NCBI GenBank assembly: GCA_003344405.1
Contig: NOWV01000004.1
Coordinates: forward strand, 1,364,001-1,428,000
Direction: 5' to 3'
Source of the DNA: Trichoplax sp. H2
Lineage: Eukaryota > Placozoa > Uniplacotomia > Trichoplacea
Length of the DNA: 64,000 bases
The notes beneath the pieces are model-generated. The model was given only the letters and a program-made list of their open reading frames with translations, did not search any database and was not told the origin of the DNA. Of the stretch, positions 1 through 15,700 are shown in pieces. Position 1 is the first letter of the stretch. Each line of letters starts with the position of its first letter. Position numbers and translations under genes: made by a program.

Positions 1-2850
1 TCGAGTATAGCTGGAAACTTATACAATTACTATATTAATTTATTGACGTTAAAGCCATCATATAACCTACCTGGCTAAGAAATATTTATCTCAAGAGGCA
101 GTATGAATATGCACTCCAATGGCAATCTGTCTGTGCAGTATTATTTTGGATTAGCAAACATCTCTATGGCAACATCAAGTCCTTAAACTGAGTCTGCGCT
201 AATATCTACTGTTATAACAACCAATCATCTGCGAGAATCATGGCGTCTGGATTTACCGTTAGTTTATACGCTGCAATGCTTAATTTCCACATTTTTAGCT
301 TTCAGGATTTACTATGTCGTATCATCGATTATACACATTGGAGATTACTGTGTGGTGATCAATCTCTATACTGTAACGCGTATAGCTAGGCCTTAGTTCA
401 GTTCAGTATAATAAAATACAGCATATCAAGTGGGTGTATCATATTTATCCAGCTCAATTGATTGTAAAATAGAAGATACTTCACTGAACTATACTGATAC
501 ATGTACCGGTAGAAATGAGATGAAGAGCATTATTAAAATTATTTCGATATATGACACGTTATGTCGGTTATTAGTATGAATATATGCAACATGAATGCAT
601 TTATTTATTTATGTTCTTTTATAGCTTTCAGTACTTTTCGTGGAGTACTTGTACTATAATTTATATGTTGGCTCTACTAAATAAATGACCCATTACACAT
701 TTCGTTTATCGAGATTTTAATTCGACGTGGTAAGGTATATATATCGTGTATATTTATTGATCCTACCCTGCTGAACTGACTGTACTATAAATATACTGAA
801 TTTATACTAATAGGGATGAGGGGTGTAGTATTATGTTAAAATTAATTTGATATTTGACCGACTATATTAGTAATTAGAATATAAATATACGAGTATAAAG
901 TTTATTCGTGCATATGTACAATATTGTATATAGCTGCACGCTACAACGAATAAAAAGAATAACAAAACCCTTTTCAGTTATATCATAATAGACAGATGAT
1001 CGCTTTTGATTAATTTCTATGCTATTGTATTCATAATACTGCATAGTAATTGCTAAAGATGATTTTTTTGGCCTGAAATTCAATAAAATTTAATTTATGT
1101 GCCATTAATTCATGAGAAATTGCAATACTACTCATCGTTTCATAAGATAGAGAAGACCTTCTCTATCTTTCATAGCCTAGCAATTTCATGATGTAGTGCC
1201 TATCATGATATGTATAATGACTTGCATGTTAGGATTAGTTTTCATGCAATATGGACTATGATATCTCGTCTCTAATATCACACAATCTTGGATAGTAACC
1301 ACGACTGCAAACGATATTTACTAGTATAACAGGATTACTATCAAAACGCTGTCCTGTAGTAATTATGCCGTCCAAATGGACTCTCCGCAATAAAAGGCTT
1401 TGGTCTGCGTAAATGTAATCAAAATTATAAATACACTAACATAGAATGTGGGTCATGGAAATTGTAGTATTAAATCACTATCTGAAACGATAAAAATGCA
1501 TATAATCGCCATTTTAAGGGCTCGCAAATCGCTTATAAATAATCACGCTACTTCTAGTCTTCACCGATCATTATAATATAGTATTATTATTAAAAATTTT
1601 TCATTAAGCTGCAGTTCATTAGCGGATTATTTACTGTTTATTTTCAGGACACAAAGTATGGTACAAGTTACTGAGTGTTAAATGAGCACATTATCGTAAA
1701 CCGTCAGTAAAGCGACGGGAGTTTGCACTAGTATTGAGTAATAACGATGCAATCCTATATATTTGTCCATATATAGTATGCCTATTTATGGAATGACAAA
1801 CTGTGAAGATTTTTCTTTAGCTTCTACGTTGCTATTTCATACAAAGTCGCTATTGAATGTCTCACACATAGCATTGAGTTTATACTATTTTAACGATAGC
1901 CCTTGTCAATATGCAATTATTATTTACGATCCGACACAGTCGATCTCATTAAAAATCAGTGTTGATCAGTGTCTTTTTTTATACTAAAACTATAGTGGAT
2001 AAAATAGGAAACAATGGAATAGCGTCGGAAAACTTGCCTACTAACGTGATTAAATTAAGCGGTACATTGTGCTATCTTCTACAGTACAAATTGGCGTTAC
2101 TTAATGAGTAAGTTGTCTACTACCATTGTGATAGTTGATACAGTAGAGCTGTTGTGATCAAGCTAAGGAAACAATATACAATCTTCCCCTATATTATATA
2201 TAATATACCACATTGAGTAGACTGTACTAGGAAGATCCTAATAAACACTATTATGTCAATATTAAGCCTACAAAGAATAAGACTCTACTCCTAAAACTGT
2301 TCGCAAAGCGTACTGTATTCTAATTACATAACAATACACATTATATTGCATTGTGCTTTCAATCAAGATAAAATACCGTTAATCGATTAAAATGCATTTA
2401 TACTAATTTTAATCAGTAGTAACGGTGCAGTATATTAGTTCTCGAATAAGTTAAGGCTAACCTCCTGACGATAGTAGCTAAGCGTTGCATTGGAGGTATA
2501 CGCGTACAAAACTGGATTGAAGACTGTAAAGGTGTGACACTAGAATGAACCAGCTGACAGTATTTTAAATCTGTTTTTCTCCTTTTCTTTGCTATGACTA
2601 GTTAGTTATTCCTTGTAGGCAGATAACGTATTTATTAATTAGTATTGATAAAAATTAGTTCTTATTATCATCGAGGGAACCGACGCTATTCCTCCTTAGA
2701 GATCTATAGTTGAAGTTAGATTTGATTACGTTAAATTAATGGAAACGTTCATTACAAATTATCCTACTCAGCGAATGGATAGCCTTGTAATATTTTTCAT
2801 TTATTTAATCTAGTCTTTCCTTTCGGTATATCCAAGTAATTGAAGACACC
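1..2850. other. Non-coding region upstream of the giant coiled-coil gene
   Basis: AT-rich sequence with no exon chain that I can support on either strand. Open frames of up to 74 codons occur (for example 1763-1987), but they lack splice context, family resemblance and coding-like composition. The last part presumably holds the promoter and 5' UTR of the coiled-coil gene that starts at 2851. The only distinct structure is a perfect palindrome at 1144-1169, listed separately. Confidence 0.6.
1144..1169. repeat. Perfect 12-bp inverted repeat with 2-nt spacer
   Basis: The arms 1144-1155 (AAGATAGAGAAG) and 1158-1169 (CTTCTCTATCTT) are exact reverse complements separated by AC. It could form a tight hairpin or cruciform, or bind a dimeric protein. 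No gene or terminator context is evident nearby, so its role is unknown. Confidence 0.85.
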
Positions 2851-5800
2851 ATGGAGGAAGATTATCGTCAGTTTGCTGATGGCCTAGGTGAAGTGTCCCC
2901 TGACGAAGCTGGGCTAGCCGAAGAATTTCGTAATTTGTATCAAAACCGATTGAGGTTGATGGAAAAAGTTCAGAGTGAAATGGAACAAGCTCAAAAAGTT
3001 AGTTAAATGAAATAATGTCAATATCATATTCAAATTACTGTACCAATTGCAGATGATCATTTTTTTGCTAAATTTCTCCAAACCAACACGTAAAATTAGA
3101 CTCAGACTCGATCGGGACTTAAAGTAAAGTTGAAACGTGAAAAACACGATAAAGCGACCCATGCATTCCCAATAACAGTCTAGTCGATCCTTTTTTTTTA
3201 TTTATTTGTTTCCTTTTCGCTAGTAAAGCAACTTTAGAGGTCTTATATACCACGACAACAAATTTTAGGAGGAGGTTTAATATTTTTTGATGTAAGGATA
3301 CTACCACGCTATAAATAGTTCAGTTGGGTAATACAGCAGTTTAATGATATCAATAGTCTCGAAGTTATCTTTTGACTCGTTGAATACGATATTTCTGCCA
3401 TTATCAAACCATTTTGAAGCGTAATTTCGTCTAAACATAGCTTAAAAAGATTTAAATCACCAGTTAAATTTAATGATTAATTTTTATCCATGGCTCTAAA
3501 TTTCACCACATTTTACTAAAATTACTCGTTGCAACTGTTCCATTGTTTAGAACTCTGCCATCAACATTATGTTGAAACACAGCAGATATTTTCCCTGCCG
3601 CTATTTGTATATATATGTTACCTGGCTGATTTCAGAAACAGAATTTAAAAAGTTTAAATAGCTTTTAAATTACCCCTGTACAATAATTGCTATCTTGACA
3701 ATTTAAGCGTCTAACAGTGTAATAGCAATATTCGATAACGGCTTAAGCAGAGACTACTCCTACTGCCTATCGTGACAGAAATAACATCATTGCATGACAT
3801 AAATAACTCCTAAATCATATCGCTTTATGAATCTGCTTGGTCTTATCGTTATTGTTGTTTTTTTTGCTAAATCAAAAATACTAACGCTCATGTAGCTAAT
3901 TTATCTTTGTGCAAAGTACGTAATAAGACTTACCGCATCGTTATATTAGAAATTACACGGTGCATTCCGTTTATGTTCGAATGGCTCTAATACGCCCTAC
4001 ATACATCTACTTCACTTGTTGTATGAATAGCAATCTTTTGATAATTTACTAAAAAACATTATGAATGGACAAAAATTTTTTAAATTAATTGCTTTAAATT
4101 TAACAGTATCTGATTAATACGTAGTAAATAAGGCTATACGTTGCGATGACCGTATCATCTGATTACGGTCAGCTCAATACAGCTCGACGTAGTACTGACA
4201 TTATTCCATCCACTTAGAAAGCTTTGACGTTAAATAGAATTTAGCTGAGTGAGTAAAAACTTTACTTTTATTAGATATTTATTAAATTTTAACACCAAAA
4301 TTGGATTATTTCATACCCCTCAGTGCGGTAGCTGTAGCATTGTACTGATGGTTATAGGTGTTCCGTAACATGCTGATTGCAACTTAATTGCATCATTCCA
4401 TCTAGGCAAAGAAGTCTTACTAATAAATTAAACCGATAAATTACTTGAATTATAAAATTTATTGGCTTGATGACTATGCATGAAACAACGAAATACGTAC
4501 TATCAAGCCCGGGTACTAATGGATGAGGAAAACAAAGGAATAACTGTATGAGAATACAACTGCACTTTTGCGATATCGATCAAGGAAGGATTTAATTATA
4601 AATCCTTATTCATAACCTTCATTTATTTATTAACGTACATGTTGTCTGAAAATACAACAGCAGTTGGCAATATACGTAACGCTGACGCATTTTTTTGTTT
4701 TTTAATGGATAAAATTTTAGTCAAAAATACTGTCAAAATGGATAATGATAGATCCTGTACTAAAAGCGATGGATAACGTTAGGATGCATAGTCGAAATAT
4801 TTGCACAATTGTAGTTTTCACCTAGGGCTATCCTAATGGTAAATACTGTACAGACTACAAAGGCTGAGAATTCTCAGATCTATCCTCATAAATATCGAGT
4901 AACTTAAATTTTTTAATTGTAATTAACTACTACCGGTTCTTTAAAGGACTCATTCTCTATTAAGTATAGAATATATAAAGAAAACCAAAACCACGTAATA
5001 TTCGATTTTATGAATTCTCTTTATGTGATAGTATAAAATTCAATTAAAATAGCTTGAGATAACTTGATCTTACAGATGTTTTATAATTAATTTGTACTGT
5101 TGTATCTTAATCTTTCGCAGAATCAGTTACGTAACTTACAAAGCTACGTAGAAGAACTGAGCGAGCAAAATGATTCACTTGTTCATACTGTTGAAGATTT
5201 GGAAAGGGAATCTTACGATCGCATTCAATTACTAGAAAGCAACTTACACAACGTTACTATGGAATTATCGGTAAATTAAATCAAACACACATTATTTTAC
5301 ACTAATATAACTCGGGAAGTTATTCTCCAGCTCTATAGCTATTTTACTAAATACTCATGAATAATATTGAAGATTTTCGTCTATCTTATTATAATATTAC
5401 ATTGACGCTATTGCTTTCGTAATATGATAAGGAGTGACTATAAAATTTATTAATAGCTTATAAATTAATTATAATTAAATGATAGGAAAAGTCTAAATTG
5501 ATTTGTGGACTAGATACCGAGTTAGAAACCATTAAGAAACAAAGGAGAGAGGAAAATTTGGAATTGATTGTATGTTTCAAACAAAGTCTGGTGTTATTAT
5601 ATAAATTAAAACTTACTAAGTTGGATATATTTTATCATGTAAATGTATAAAAGATTTCGATTTAAGTTAAGCTCTAGATTACATAGACATATATAAATAT
5701 GCAATAGTTGCAGCGTAATATGATTTATTTTGGAAGAGTATTGAATTAGCGTATTGAAACAGTTCATTCTTGAACAAAAGTTCTTCTCTAAGTACATCCG

Positions 5801-6705
5801 GATCATTATGATTTATCAGAAAACATATTTCTACTGGCAGATATGCAAAAATTTTATGCACAACATAAAATATCATCTATCAATAAAATATCTTGTCAAT
5901 TGAAACCTTTATTATACTAATACGATTCCCTGTTACTTATATTTAAAATGGCAATCTTGTTTTTCAGGAACTACGTGCTGCGAATCGGGAGTTAGAAGCT
6001 CCATTACAAGCACTAGAAGATAAGGTGGCAGACTATGAATACGATATCGGAATTCTAATTGATTTTATATCTGCAGCTAGAAAGTCCGGAGAATTTGATG
6101 TAAGAAATATTAGAAAATGTGTGGTTTTTGTTCTCATTTAAATATATATATATATATACATATATATATTTGTCTCATTTATAGTAACAGTTTAAAGACG
6201 TAATTTTGAGTATATCATCTGCCTATGATTAATGTAAATTTAGATGTTATTAAATATTAAATGATAGCAGTAAATAATTACTGAAATTCTACTTGCCTTC
6301 CTTGTGTCATTGATTGATAAATTATAGCCGTTCAGATGAAATCTTGTTGTTAGTAATCTATCGTTATTGGCTTTGTACGTAAGAATCATAAATAATAGCA
6401 AAATTAATTCATTCTTAAATTAATAGCTAAATGCTATAGAATTACGAACCATGCCTGCTGAAATCATCCGAGCAATTCATTCAAATGTACCGAAAGACAT
6501 GTAAGTTCATTTTATTACTGAATTAAGTTTTAATTAGTTAGTAAATGTAGTATTTGAAACTACAACTGTATCATTACGCGTACACCATAGAAAATAAATT
6601 TCAAGCTGTATATTTGTTTAATCATTAATATGGCCTAATACTATTTAATAAAGTAAAACATCAAGTGAAATTTTACAAGAACATATCGTAGAGCTGAAAA
6701 AACAG
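2851..6705 (+). other. Coiled-coil gene, exons 1-6 (N-terminal head)
   Basis: Exons: 2851-2997, 5121-5270, 5486-5569, 5968-6099, 6427-6500, 6666-6705. Introns 1-4 are phase 0; intron 5 is phase 2, splitting the codon after Lys-Asp. Intron 1 is the longest here (about 2.1 kb). Exon 1 encodes an acidic start (MEEDYRQFADGLGEVSP) before the coiled coil begins. Exon 2 carries the stretch LSEQNDSLVHTVEDLERE, the best handle for a homology search. Exon 3 is already an 84-nt unit. Exon 4 ends the first segment with a less charged patch (IGILIDFISAARKSGEFD), and exons 5-6 look like a hinge. Confidence 0.82.
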
Positions 6706-9700
6706 GTATTGCATTAATGCTTACATTATGTCAATTGGACAAGATCACTATTATTAACAAATCTTTACTACGATATTTGTTTCAAAGATGAAAAATTTGA
6801 CAACTTTTTTGTAGTTCCTAACAATTGCAATCAATATACACTATAATGATGATTTCTCGTTTAGCTAAACCATCGAGATGAGATCATTCAGCGCTTGCAG
6901 CAGGATTTGAAGGAAAATGAAAGAAATCATCAAGAAATGGTTGATGAGGTATGATCTATAAGCTAAAATTTATCCTCACGTTGATTTTACAATGTGGAAT
7001 GTAATGAATAATAGCAATCCAGCATATTTTCGTATTAATATTAATACTATGACGAATGAACAATTTTAAAATAGATATCAAAGAAGGGAAAAGCAGTGTC
7101 TTCCCTTGAAAGTGAGCTAACATCCATGCAGGGAATCAAAGATAATTCATTGCAAGAGGCAAGTATAATTCTAAACTATGTGTATCCTGTAACCTATTAT
7201 GAAGAATGAAGTTAGCTTTATGGAAGATAGTAATGAAAATTCAACTTGTTTGATATATTTTATTTGCAGTAGATGTAAATTTGATTAGCATTAATTAGTT
7301 ATTCTTTGTGAAGAAGCTTATATCGTATATATTGTAGTTTCAGTAAATTGTTTCTAATTGATTTAGAAATTTAAGTATCATGCAAGTCAGTAATAGAATT
7401 TGTTATTGCAAATTACTACTCCAATAATAATTGCATCTTTCCAATGCTTAGTAGTAGTTTTCTCGAAGACAGAAGCTTTGTTCATAATGTGTTTTTAATG
7501 TAATTGGATAGCTGTTTATTTAATCAGTTTCTTTATTGCAAAACAAGCTGAATTATTTTCGTGTAAAGTATATCGAAACTTTAATGAATTTTTTACATTG
7601 ATTTAAAATTGTAAGTAGCGTGTAGTTAATAATTGAGTATATTATTGCAGAATGCTACTGTAATACCCTATTCCATCTTGTTAAAGTCAGTTGATTAGTC
7701 AGTCAGGAATTGGGGCTCATTTTTCCAACAGACATCCGAAATGATCGTAATTTCTTACTGATTAAATCGCAATGTACGAAAATGTTTGACTAAAAGATTG
7801 TATAAATATTATACTGACGGTGCTATCACGAATTTTTTACTATAAATAGATTTTTCAGAAAGATGCTGATATTCGAAAATTAAAATCAGAATTATTGATG
7901 GTGCAAAGTGAACGGGACGCTCTTGCGAAAAGGCTAGAAAGCCAGGATGCAAATGTTGAAAAATTACAATCGATGCTGATAGTATTGCAAAACAAACAGA
8001 GATCGATCCTTTTAGATGTTAGTTATTTAAATGGAGTAATTTTAAATATCGTAATTAACGAACTTGAACTGTTTAGCGATAAGGATGGTAAAAATCATAA
8101 AAGTAATCGTAATCAATAACTGCAATATAGGATAAAACAGATAATATGTTAGAAGAACAAAGAAGAAAATATGAGAAAGAGGTAACGATAATTTTAACTA
8201 TATGTTGCGATAGCTAGTAAATATAACGTTGTTATTCAATATACCAAAATCTGAAAGACTGAAACTCAAATCACTACTTCAAAATTGAGCATATAGACTT
8301 TGAATTCTTATTTTATGTTGTGAAATAATGTATTATATAAAACATCGATTAGCTTGCAGATCGTGAAGAATGGATTAGACAATCAAAATCTGAAATGGAT
8401 CTAATGCAGGAAAAGTCTAGTAGGTCAACTCAAGAGGTAATAAGCTTATAGTTCTCCTATATTCATTTCATATCATGAATTTTTCAATCGTTCCGCATTG
8501 TAGCTTATTTTATTATTTTAACTTAATAATTTTTCATACTTTTCTAGATTGCCGAAAATCAAACAAAAGTTCTCTCCTTGGAATCACAACTTCGCCTGTT
8601 AAAAGAACAGCATTCACTCACACTCAACGAAGTTAGACATATTACGTTTATACTATTAGTTACTAACTACTGTAATTGCAAAATCATTCAAGATATGTAA
8701 TATGTCTATGATATCGAGTATCTTTTCGATGATAAATGTGAAATTTATGTCTGGTAATACAAATAGACAAATTATGTTTACTTTTATTAATCGTTAACTA
8801 ATTTCTTAGCTTAATTGAGATGATTTTTTTTATTTATCGATATAATCTTCGTGTAGTACTGAGCAATTCGCTCAAAACTTCTAGCTAATATTTGCTCCTC
8901 TAAAGCAATATTAAACAAGTTTTTTATTTTATATTTTAAACTACAGCGTGAATCTCTACAATCTAAATTGAAAAAACTAGATTCAGAGAAGGATGAAATA
9001 GAAAGAAAGCACTCTCAAACGGTTGGCTATTTTTCACTTTTGCTTTTAATAATTAAAATTTGTTATGTCTATCTGATCTGATCACTACTAGAGACAATAT
9101 AATCAGTCATTTATTTAATTCAGTAAATACTATAGAATATCGCTAGGTTATTAGAATCAGAAATGAAACTAGTAGAATCATTAATTAAACAGATTTACTT
9201 ACATAGAAATTATACGTATATTACCAAAGAGTAACATGATTGAAATTAATCAGAATTTTTCAATCTCCCAGAACACTTAATGTAGCCTGCAAAAGCCGTA
9301 TGTAGTTTCTATTTGATAAAGTAGTACACATGTAGGGATAACCAGTTTAGTTAAATTAAATTATATTATATCAGGAGTTTTTATTTTAATCTTAATTAAT
9401 AATACTAACGTACATCATCGTATCAGTAATAAATACCATATAAACATAACAGATATCCCTGAATCAATGAACTAGATCAAGTTGAAATCTCTGATTCTCG
9501 AAACCCTATTTAACTGCAGTATTGTATGAACTTGATACAGTTGATGCTCGCAGCCAACGATTAACACTCTAAAGGTTATATTATCTTTTGATGACTTTAC
9601 AGATAAATCGCTTGGAAGTTCAAATCGAAAAGTTACAAAGTGATATGGCTTCGTTGGAAAATGCTAAAAAAGAGAGTGAAATCTCTGCTCAAGATGCTGC

Positions 9701-12700
9701 GGAAAGATTTTCATTACTACAGCAAGAAACGGATGAAAGTCATCGTAAGGTAATAATCATTTAAAAAAGTAAAAAAGTTTTTTAACTTATGACTGGAGTA
9801 CACGAGTATACATTATCAGTTTATCATTTGAGAACTTGGAAGAGGTTGAGCGTTTCATTACATTAATAATACAACAATAAATCATAAAGAAGTCTGTATT
9901 GTAAATTAAGAAAATTTCTGGTATATAATTAGGTAACAGATTGGCGCCTAGAACTAAATCAGGTTAAACAAGGCTTGCAAGAGTCAAAAAATCAAAGCGA
10001 AAAATATAAGAAAGAGGTAAATTAATACTCGGATAAATCAATACGAAACTAATGAAATATAAAGTATTTACTACAGTACTCCTGTATCAAAAAGTAGCCT
10101 GATATAGAAATTATTAGAAACATAAGATGATCTCCTAACAAACAGTATGAGATTTTATTTAAAAAAAAATTGTAAAACAAATGAATGAACTTTGACTTCA
10201 AATGGTTTACATCCCTAAGATTTATAAAGCTGTTATCTTGCTTACAAAAATTGACGAAATTACCTTCGTGATATAGTTAGCAGAATATCCGGTTAAACTG
10301 AAAGAATTGGAAGAACAACGAGATGCAATCCAAGAAAAATACGATGAGAACCGCGAAGAAGTACATAATAATTTATCGACTACTTTTGATTACATTAATT
10401 ATGAAGCTTATTAATTTAATTACGGCTTCCCCGTTACTACTTGTATATTTATTTAGCTGGAAAAAATTAAGACTGAACTTGAGAAATGTAAAATCAAGGC
10501 TGACGATGAACGTAACGCGCTGGCAGAAGAAGTATAATTTTAACCTTTTATCATTACTAAAGCAGCTCATTCCTAATGTAATGCGGTAAATCATTACCTA
10601 AATACATAATAATCTATTTTAAATTATCAATATCAAGGTTGCGCATCGTCATGATATGCTAATCAAGACAAGACATGAAATCGTTAGTCAAGAGCAAAAA
10701 AATCGAGATTTGGTTGCAGAGGTAAATTGTAGTTTTCAAATTAAAGATAAATAGTGTTACGTGAGCTGTAAAATAATATTGAAGGCTCTAATCCTTAGTA
10801 AATATTACTGACCCACTTCTTAATAATTGAGCATTAAATTACTACTATACAGCTTGTCAGCCGTAAGGAAACAATTCATCAACTGCGCCAAGAGCAGAAT
10901 CGTAAAACAGAAGATGTAAGTTGCTAGTTTCCATCGAAATCAATTTAAACCGAAAATTTGATAACCATTACCGATGGGAACTATATCTCATTAGAATATA
11001 TCTTGATCTAAAATAGTGTCTTAATGGTTATAAAGTAACAGATTTTACTATTATTCTAGTTTAATACGAAGCTAAACCAGTTCGAGAGAAAATTAGCCGA
11101 ATCAAAAAATCAAAGTAACACGTACTGGGAAGAAGTTAGTTGATAGACAATCTTCTAATTTTAGCTATTATAATATTATTCTACAAATGTCTTTATCCAA
11201 TACCATTGTATGTCAAATTAAGTGTTATTCTATTTTGAAATTAAAGCAAATATATAACGGGAAAATGTTGATAAATGATCTAAGATTTTAATCTTGGCAT
11301 ATCAGTTTAGATATAACTTTGTTTTAATATTTTTGCAAGTCAAGCTGTATTTTGTATTCGCTTATTCTCTTATTCCTTTCCTTTAGATGACTAGAATGTC
11401 AGACCAAATTAAGAAATTTCTTGTTGAGGTTAGTTATCCTGCAGTAAGACGTAAAAAAATACTACGTGTTCTAATAATAGCAACGAACGAAGGAAATTAA
11501 AATATGGAAACGATTATTGTTTTTAATAGATTGAAAGCAAAGATGAAGCACTTCAGAAAGCCAATAATGAGATTGAATCGCTAAAGAATATCAGTACTCA
11601 AACAGAGGCAAAGGTATGACACTTGTAATTAAAATAATTTACTTTCTTCTATAGATTTGTGAATTTATTTTATTTTCGGCCTTAAGATCTAATCTAGACT
11701 TATCTTAAGCCACGTAATAATTGTTAGCATTGGTAATAATATATTTTATTACTAGTATCGGGATTATGAACAAACGATTGAAGATTATAAATTGCAACGC
11801 GATCAACACTTGGACGAAGTTAGTATTTATTGCAAGCGCTAATCTTCCGTTGAAGGGCAACTGTTAGTGTTGTATTGTTAATGATATATGAAACATTTTT
11901 ATGATATTGTAGGTTAGCAAACGCGAGAAATCTATAGAAAAACTAGAACTTGACCTAATGATGGCCCAAGAAGAAGTTCGTAATAAATCAAATCAGGTCA
12001 GCATTCTCAATTTCATATTACGCTATTTTAATTGAAATTTTGGTCTGAGACACTTTTAACATTTGAATAATAAAGTTTTGCTATTGATAGCTTACTGTTT
12101 CACGATTGTAATATTTGCTTTGCTGGTTTAGGTTGACCGATACGACAAAACAAGAGACGAATTAGAGCGAGAAGTTACCCTGACCAGGAAGCGAAATGAT
12201 GAATTAATACAAGAGGTAAATTAGTATCATCCACATATGTGGATATAGTTCTGTCGGGCTTTACTTTTTCGTTAATCATATCTTAGCGAGTCAAAATTAA
12301 CTAAATTGCGTCTATGATATAGTAATTTTTCTCTTGTTTATTTATGCTCTACATTGATTCTAGAATAATAACCTATTGTCACGCATAGAAATTACAGATC
12401 TAGCAACAACCAGTGAACAAAGTACACTAATTGTCGAGGTAGGTACTATAGTATTAAGTGATGGTATCATTATATCGTACGCTGCTCATACTTTCTAATA
12501 TCAAAATTAGCTTTAACAAAAGAAATATTTTAATTATGTATAAAATAGCAATTATGATTATTAGTTAATTTAGCTATTTTATGCTAGCTGGCTATTATGA
12601 TAAATCAGTTACTATTGCAGTAAAATATTTATTCTCAGCAATATAAATTACATCCTTAATTTATTTATTTCGTAATCATGTGCTTTCATGACATTAAAAA

Positions 12701-15700
12701 TATAATAACTTTACGTTTGATGATCATTTATAGCATACAGTATTATTGCTTTTAGTGGCGATCAAATTACCTACGCAGAATTCATTCGTAATAAAATTTT
12801 TATAAATCTATCAAATACATAGGATAGGAAAGAAAATCATTTTATCGAGCATTTAAGCTTTATATTTGATTTAAGTAATGCGTAATAAGTAAAATCCAGA
12901 TAATAGCACCCTGTATAATTGAAATTTTTTGTAAAACATGTATCTCCATTTTGAGTGTTGCGTTACTGACTAATTAGAACCTGATACTATTAGTTGTGTG
13001 TATTATAAAGTATTGACATAATCATAGTTGACTACATTTTATAGTAAATTTTGTTCTTGATATAAGAAAAATTTCATGCCATGACAAACTAATGCATATA
13101 TTCTTACATAAATGTTAAAAATTCAAAGCTGGAAAAATCGAAATCTATTAACAATCGATTACTGAAGGAGTCGGAAATTATTAAGAATCAGCTTACAAAC
13201 AGCCAAGCTAAAGTAAATAATGCGTTTCGTAGTTTAACTTCAGAACTTAATATTCTGTAGTATGGAAGTAATAAAACTTTTAATTAATAGGTTCAACAGC
13301 TCGATAGCGAAATTGATAAATTAAAGATGCAGCATCGCTCCGAGGTAAGTTTGGAAAATTACTATGCTAAATACTATACAATTGATCTATCTCGATATGG
13401 TGAATTATATCAAATCGGTTATAGTTAATAAAATTTTAAAATTTACTTCACTTAGCTGCAAGCACAAGAAAGTGATCTAAGAAATAAAGAAAGACTTCTT
13501 GAGGATACTGAAAAACGCTATTCTATTTTAAAAGAAAAGGTAGTATTATATTCCTGTCTTCGCGATCGAACATTGAACCCTATATTTAAAGTATAATTAT
13601 ATGATGCGATGAGGAAGACGCACAAGAACTTAACATCTGGATTACATTATAAAATTCTATTCTTTTAATGGAATCAATTAGAGTTGTTCTTGTATCGATT
13701 CTGATTCTTCCTTAGGTTAAAAATCAAGAAGAAGACATTGATCAATTACAGAATGATTTAGATAATACATCATCTCGGGTTCGTTCTGCAGCTCATATGG
13801 TAAGGAGTTAAATAAATGAAGTTAAATTTAACTAAAGGCTACTTACTAAAAAAATTTAGTATTTCCTACATTGATTAATCTAATTTTCTTTTCAATAAAT
13901 TATAAAGATTAAAGCAAAAGACGATACGATAACTCGCTTACAAGCTGACATTAAAGCATTGCAATCTGAACGACAGAATCTTCTCTCGGAGGTGATCGAT
14001 TAGCCTTTGTTAATCAAAACATTATTAGCCATATGCTAACTTGATTTCTTTACTTGTAGATTGGTCGTAAAGAGGATTCTATTAGTGAGCTAAAGAATGA
14101 TCTTTACAAGATCAAGGATAGAAATGATGAACAATCGATAGAGGTTAGCTTTAGAGATGCCTGGTCTTCTTTCATAAACATATACTTTGCCTACAAGATT
14201 TGATTTGATTGTTAAAGTAATAAGCAATATTGCTATTTTCGCTTAGGTTTCACATCAGCAAGATATTATTACGAAAGTGGAGAAATCATTAGGCGAGGCA
14301 CAACAAGAAATTGAAAGTGTTAAGCAATCAGCCGACAAGGACGTAAGTGAAATAATTTCTTCACGTCATTTGTAGCAGTGCTATCGATCACGATACGAGA
14401 AAAAGCCGCTAAAAATTCTAGCTGTGCTTACCAAAGAATCATCTAATTTTGTGAAGAGCTGGTTAAAACTGACAAGAATTTATTTAATTAAAGATAAAAA
14501 AAATTGATTGAAAATGTCAATCTGTACTTATTTAATGCTTTTACTGGCTAATCTCATAACTATTTAAAATACACTATAAGAACATTGACTGTTAGTTTCT
14601 GGTATCCAACATCAATTGGAAAGATGATAAATTATCATCTTGATGTGATTAAGTCATTGCTTAATTTGGAGAGATATGAACTAATCAATGCCATAATTAA
14701 TATACAATCAACATTATCATTTAATGTCATTAATATAATAAGATTAGGATGTGTGTGAATTCAAGTAATAATGAATTAAGCAACAACTTCATCGAACATT
14801 TTATGTTGGATGAGTTAGAATCCTTCAGCTTAGGCTAGACGATCATTTTACAATCTTTAAAGTTGAAATTATTGACTTTTAACTTTATCAATCAGGCATT
14901 TCTTTAAGATTACAAGTAAAAGCTAATGGTACATTTATTACACCGCTAGTGATAGCACTCGTTAACATCATTAATAGCTGCAGTATTAGTAATATCTAGA
15001 CATAAAAGTTTTACTGGTTATAATCTTGATATTTAACATCCATCATTGTTTTTGGACAGTTTTAATACTGAAATATCTTCAAAAGCTTGTTGAATTATTT
15101 TAATACTCTACTTTCATTTTGAAAAGATTATTAATATTGATTTCCATTTGGATATCATGTTGGTGTTCTAGTTGATTTTTCACTACTTATAAACTTACTT
15201 AATTTTATTGGCTATCGTTAAGACGATCCTAATTCATATTATATAGTAATGTACGGTATTTTTCTCTGGTTTTAATCCACATCAGTAATAAATTTTCTTA
15301 GTTTTCAAGTTCTAGATACGCTGCGTAATTTCTGCGTTATACGTTATAATTTAGTGGATGGAAAACTGAAATTCTCAAGTTCAGTTATATCTCCAATGCT
15401 CTCCAACTACTGTTAAAAGATAAACGAAATTACCGATTAAAGATAATCAATTTTTTAAACTTTTTCCATAGTATAAATTGCAGTAAACTTATGAAGTAGA
15501 CTACCATATCATGAAATATTATCGTTAGAAATTACAATGATGATATACTACTGTAATTTTGTGTTCTATATCAAATTTATGTATGAGTGATAGCGATTTG
15601 AGATCGCAATTTATGTCTAATGACTAGTTTTTCCTTCAAGCACTGATTGTTCAACGTGAGAATTCTACGATTGTAAATAATGTTAAAGATTATGGTTATG

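Noticed and set aside
1763-1987. 74-codon plus-strand frame
   Set aside because: No splice context, no recognisable family and ordinary AT-rich composition; consistent with chance.
6141-6170. TA dinucleotide runs as a possible functional repeat (also near 37638-37653)
   Set aside because: Short microsatellites expected in AT-rich DNA; no further structure.
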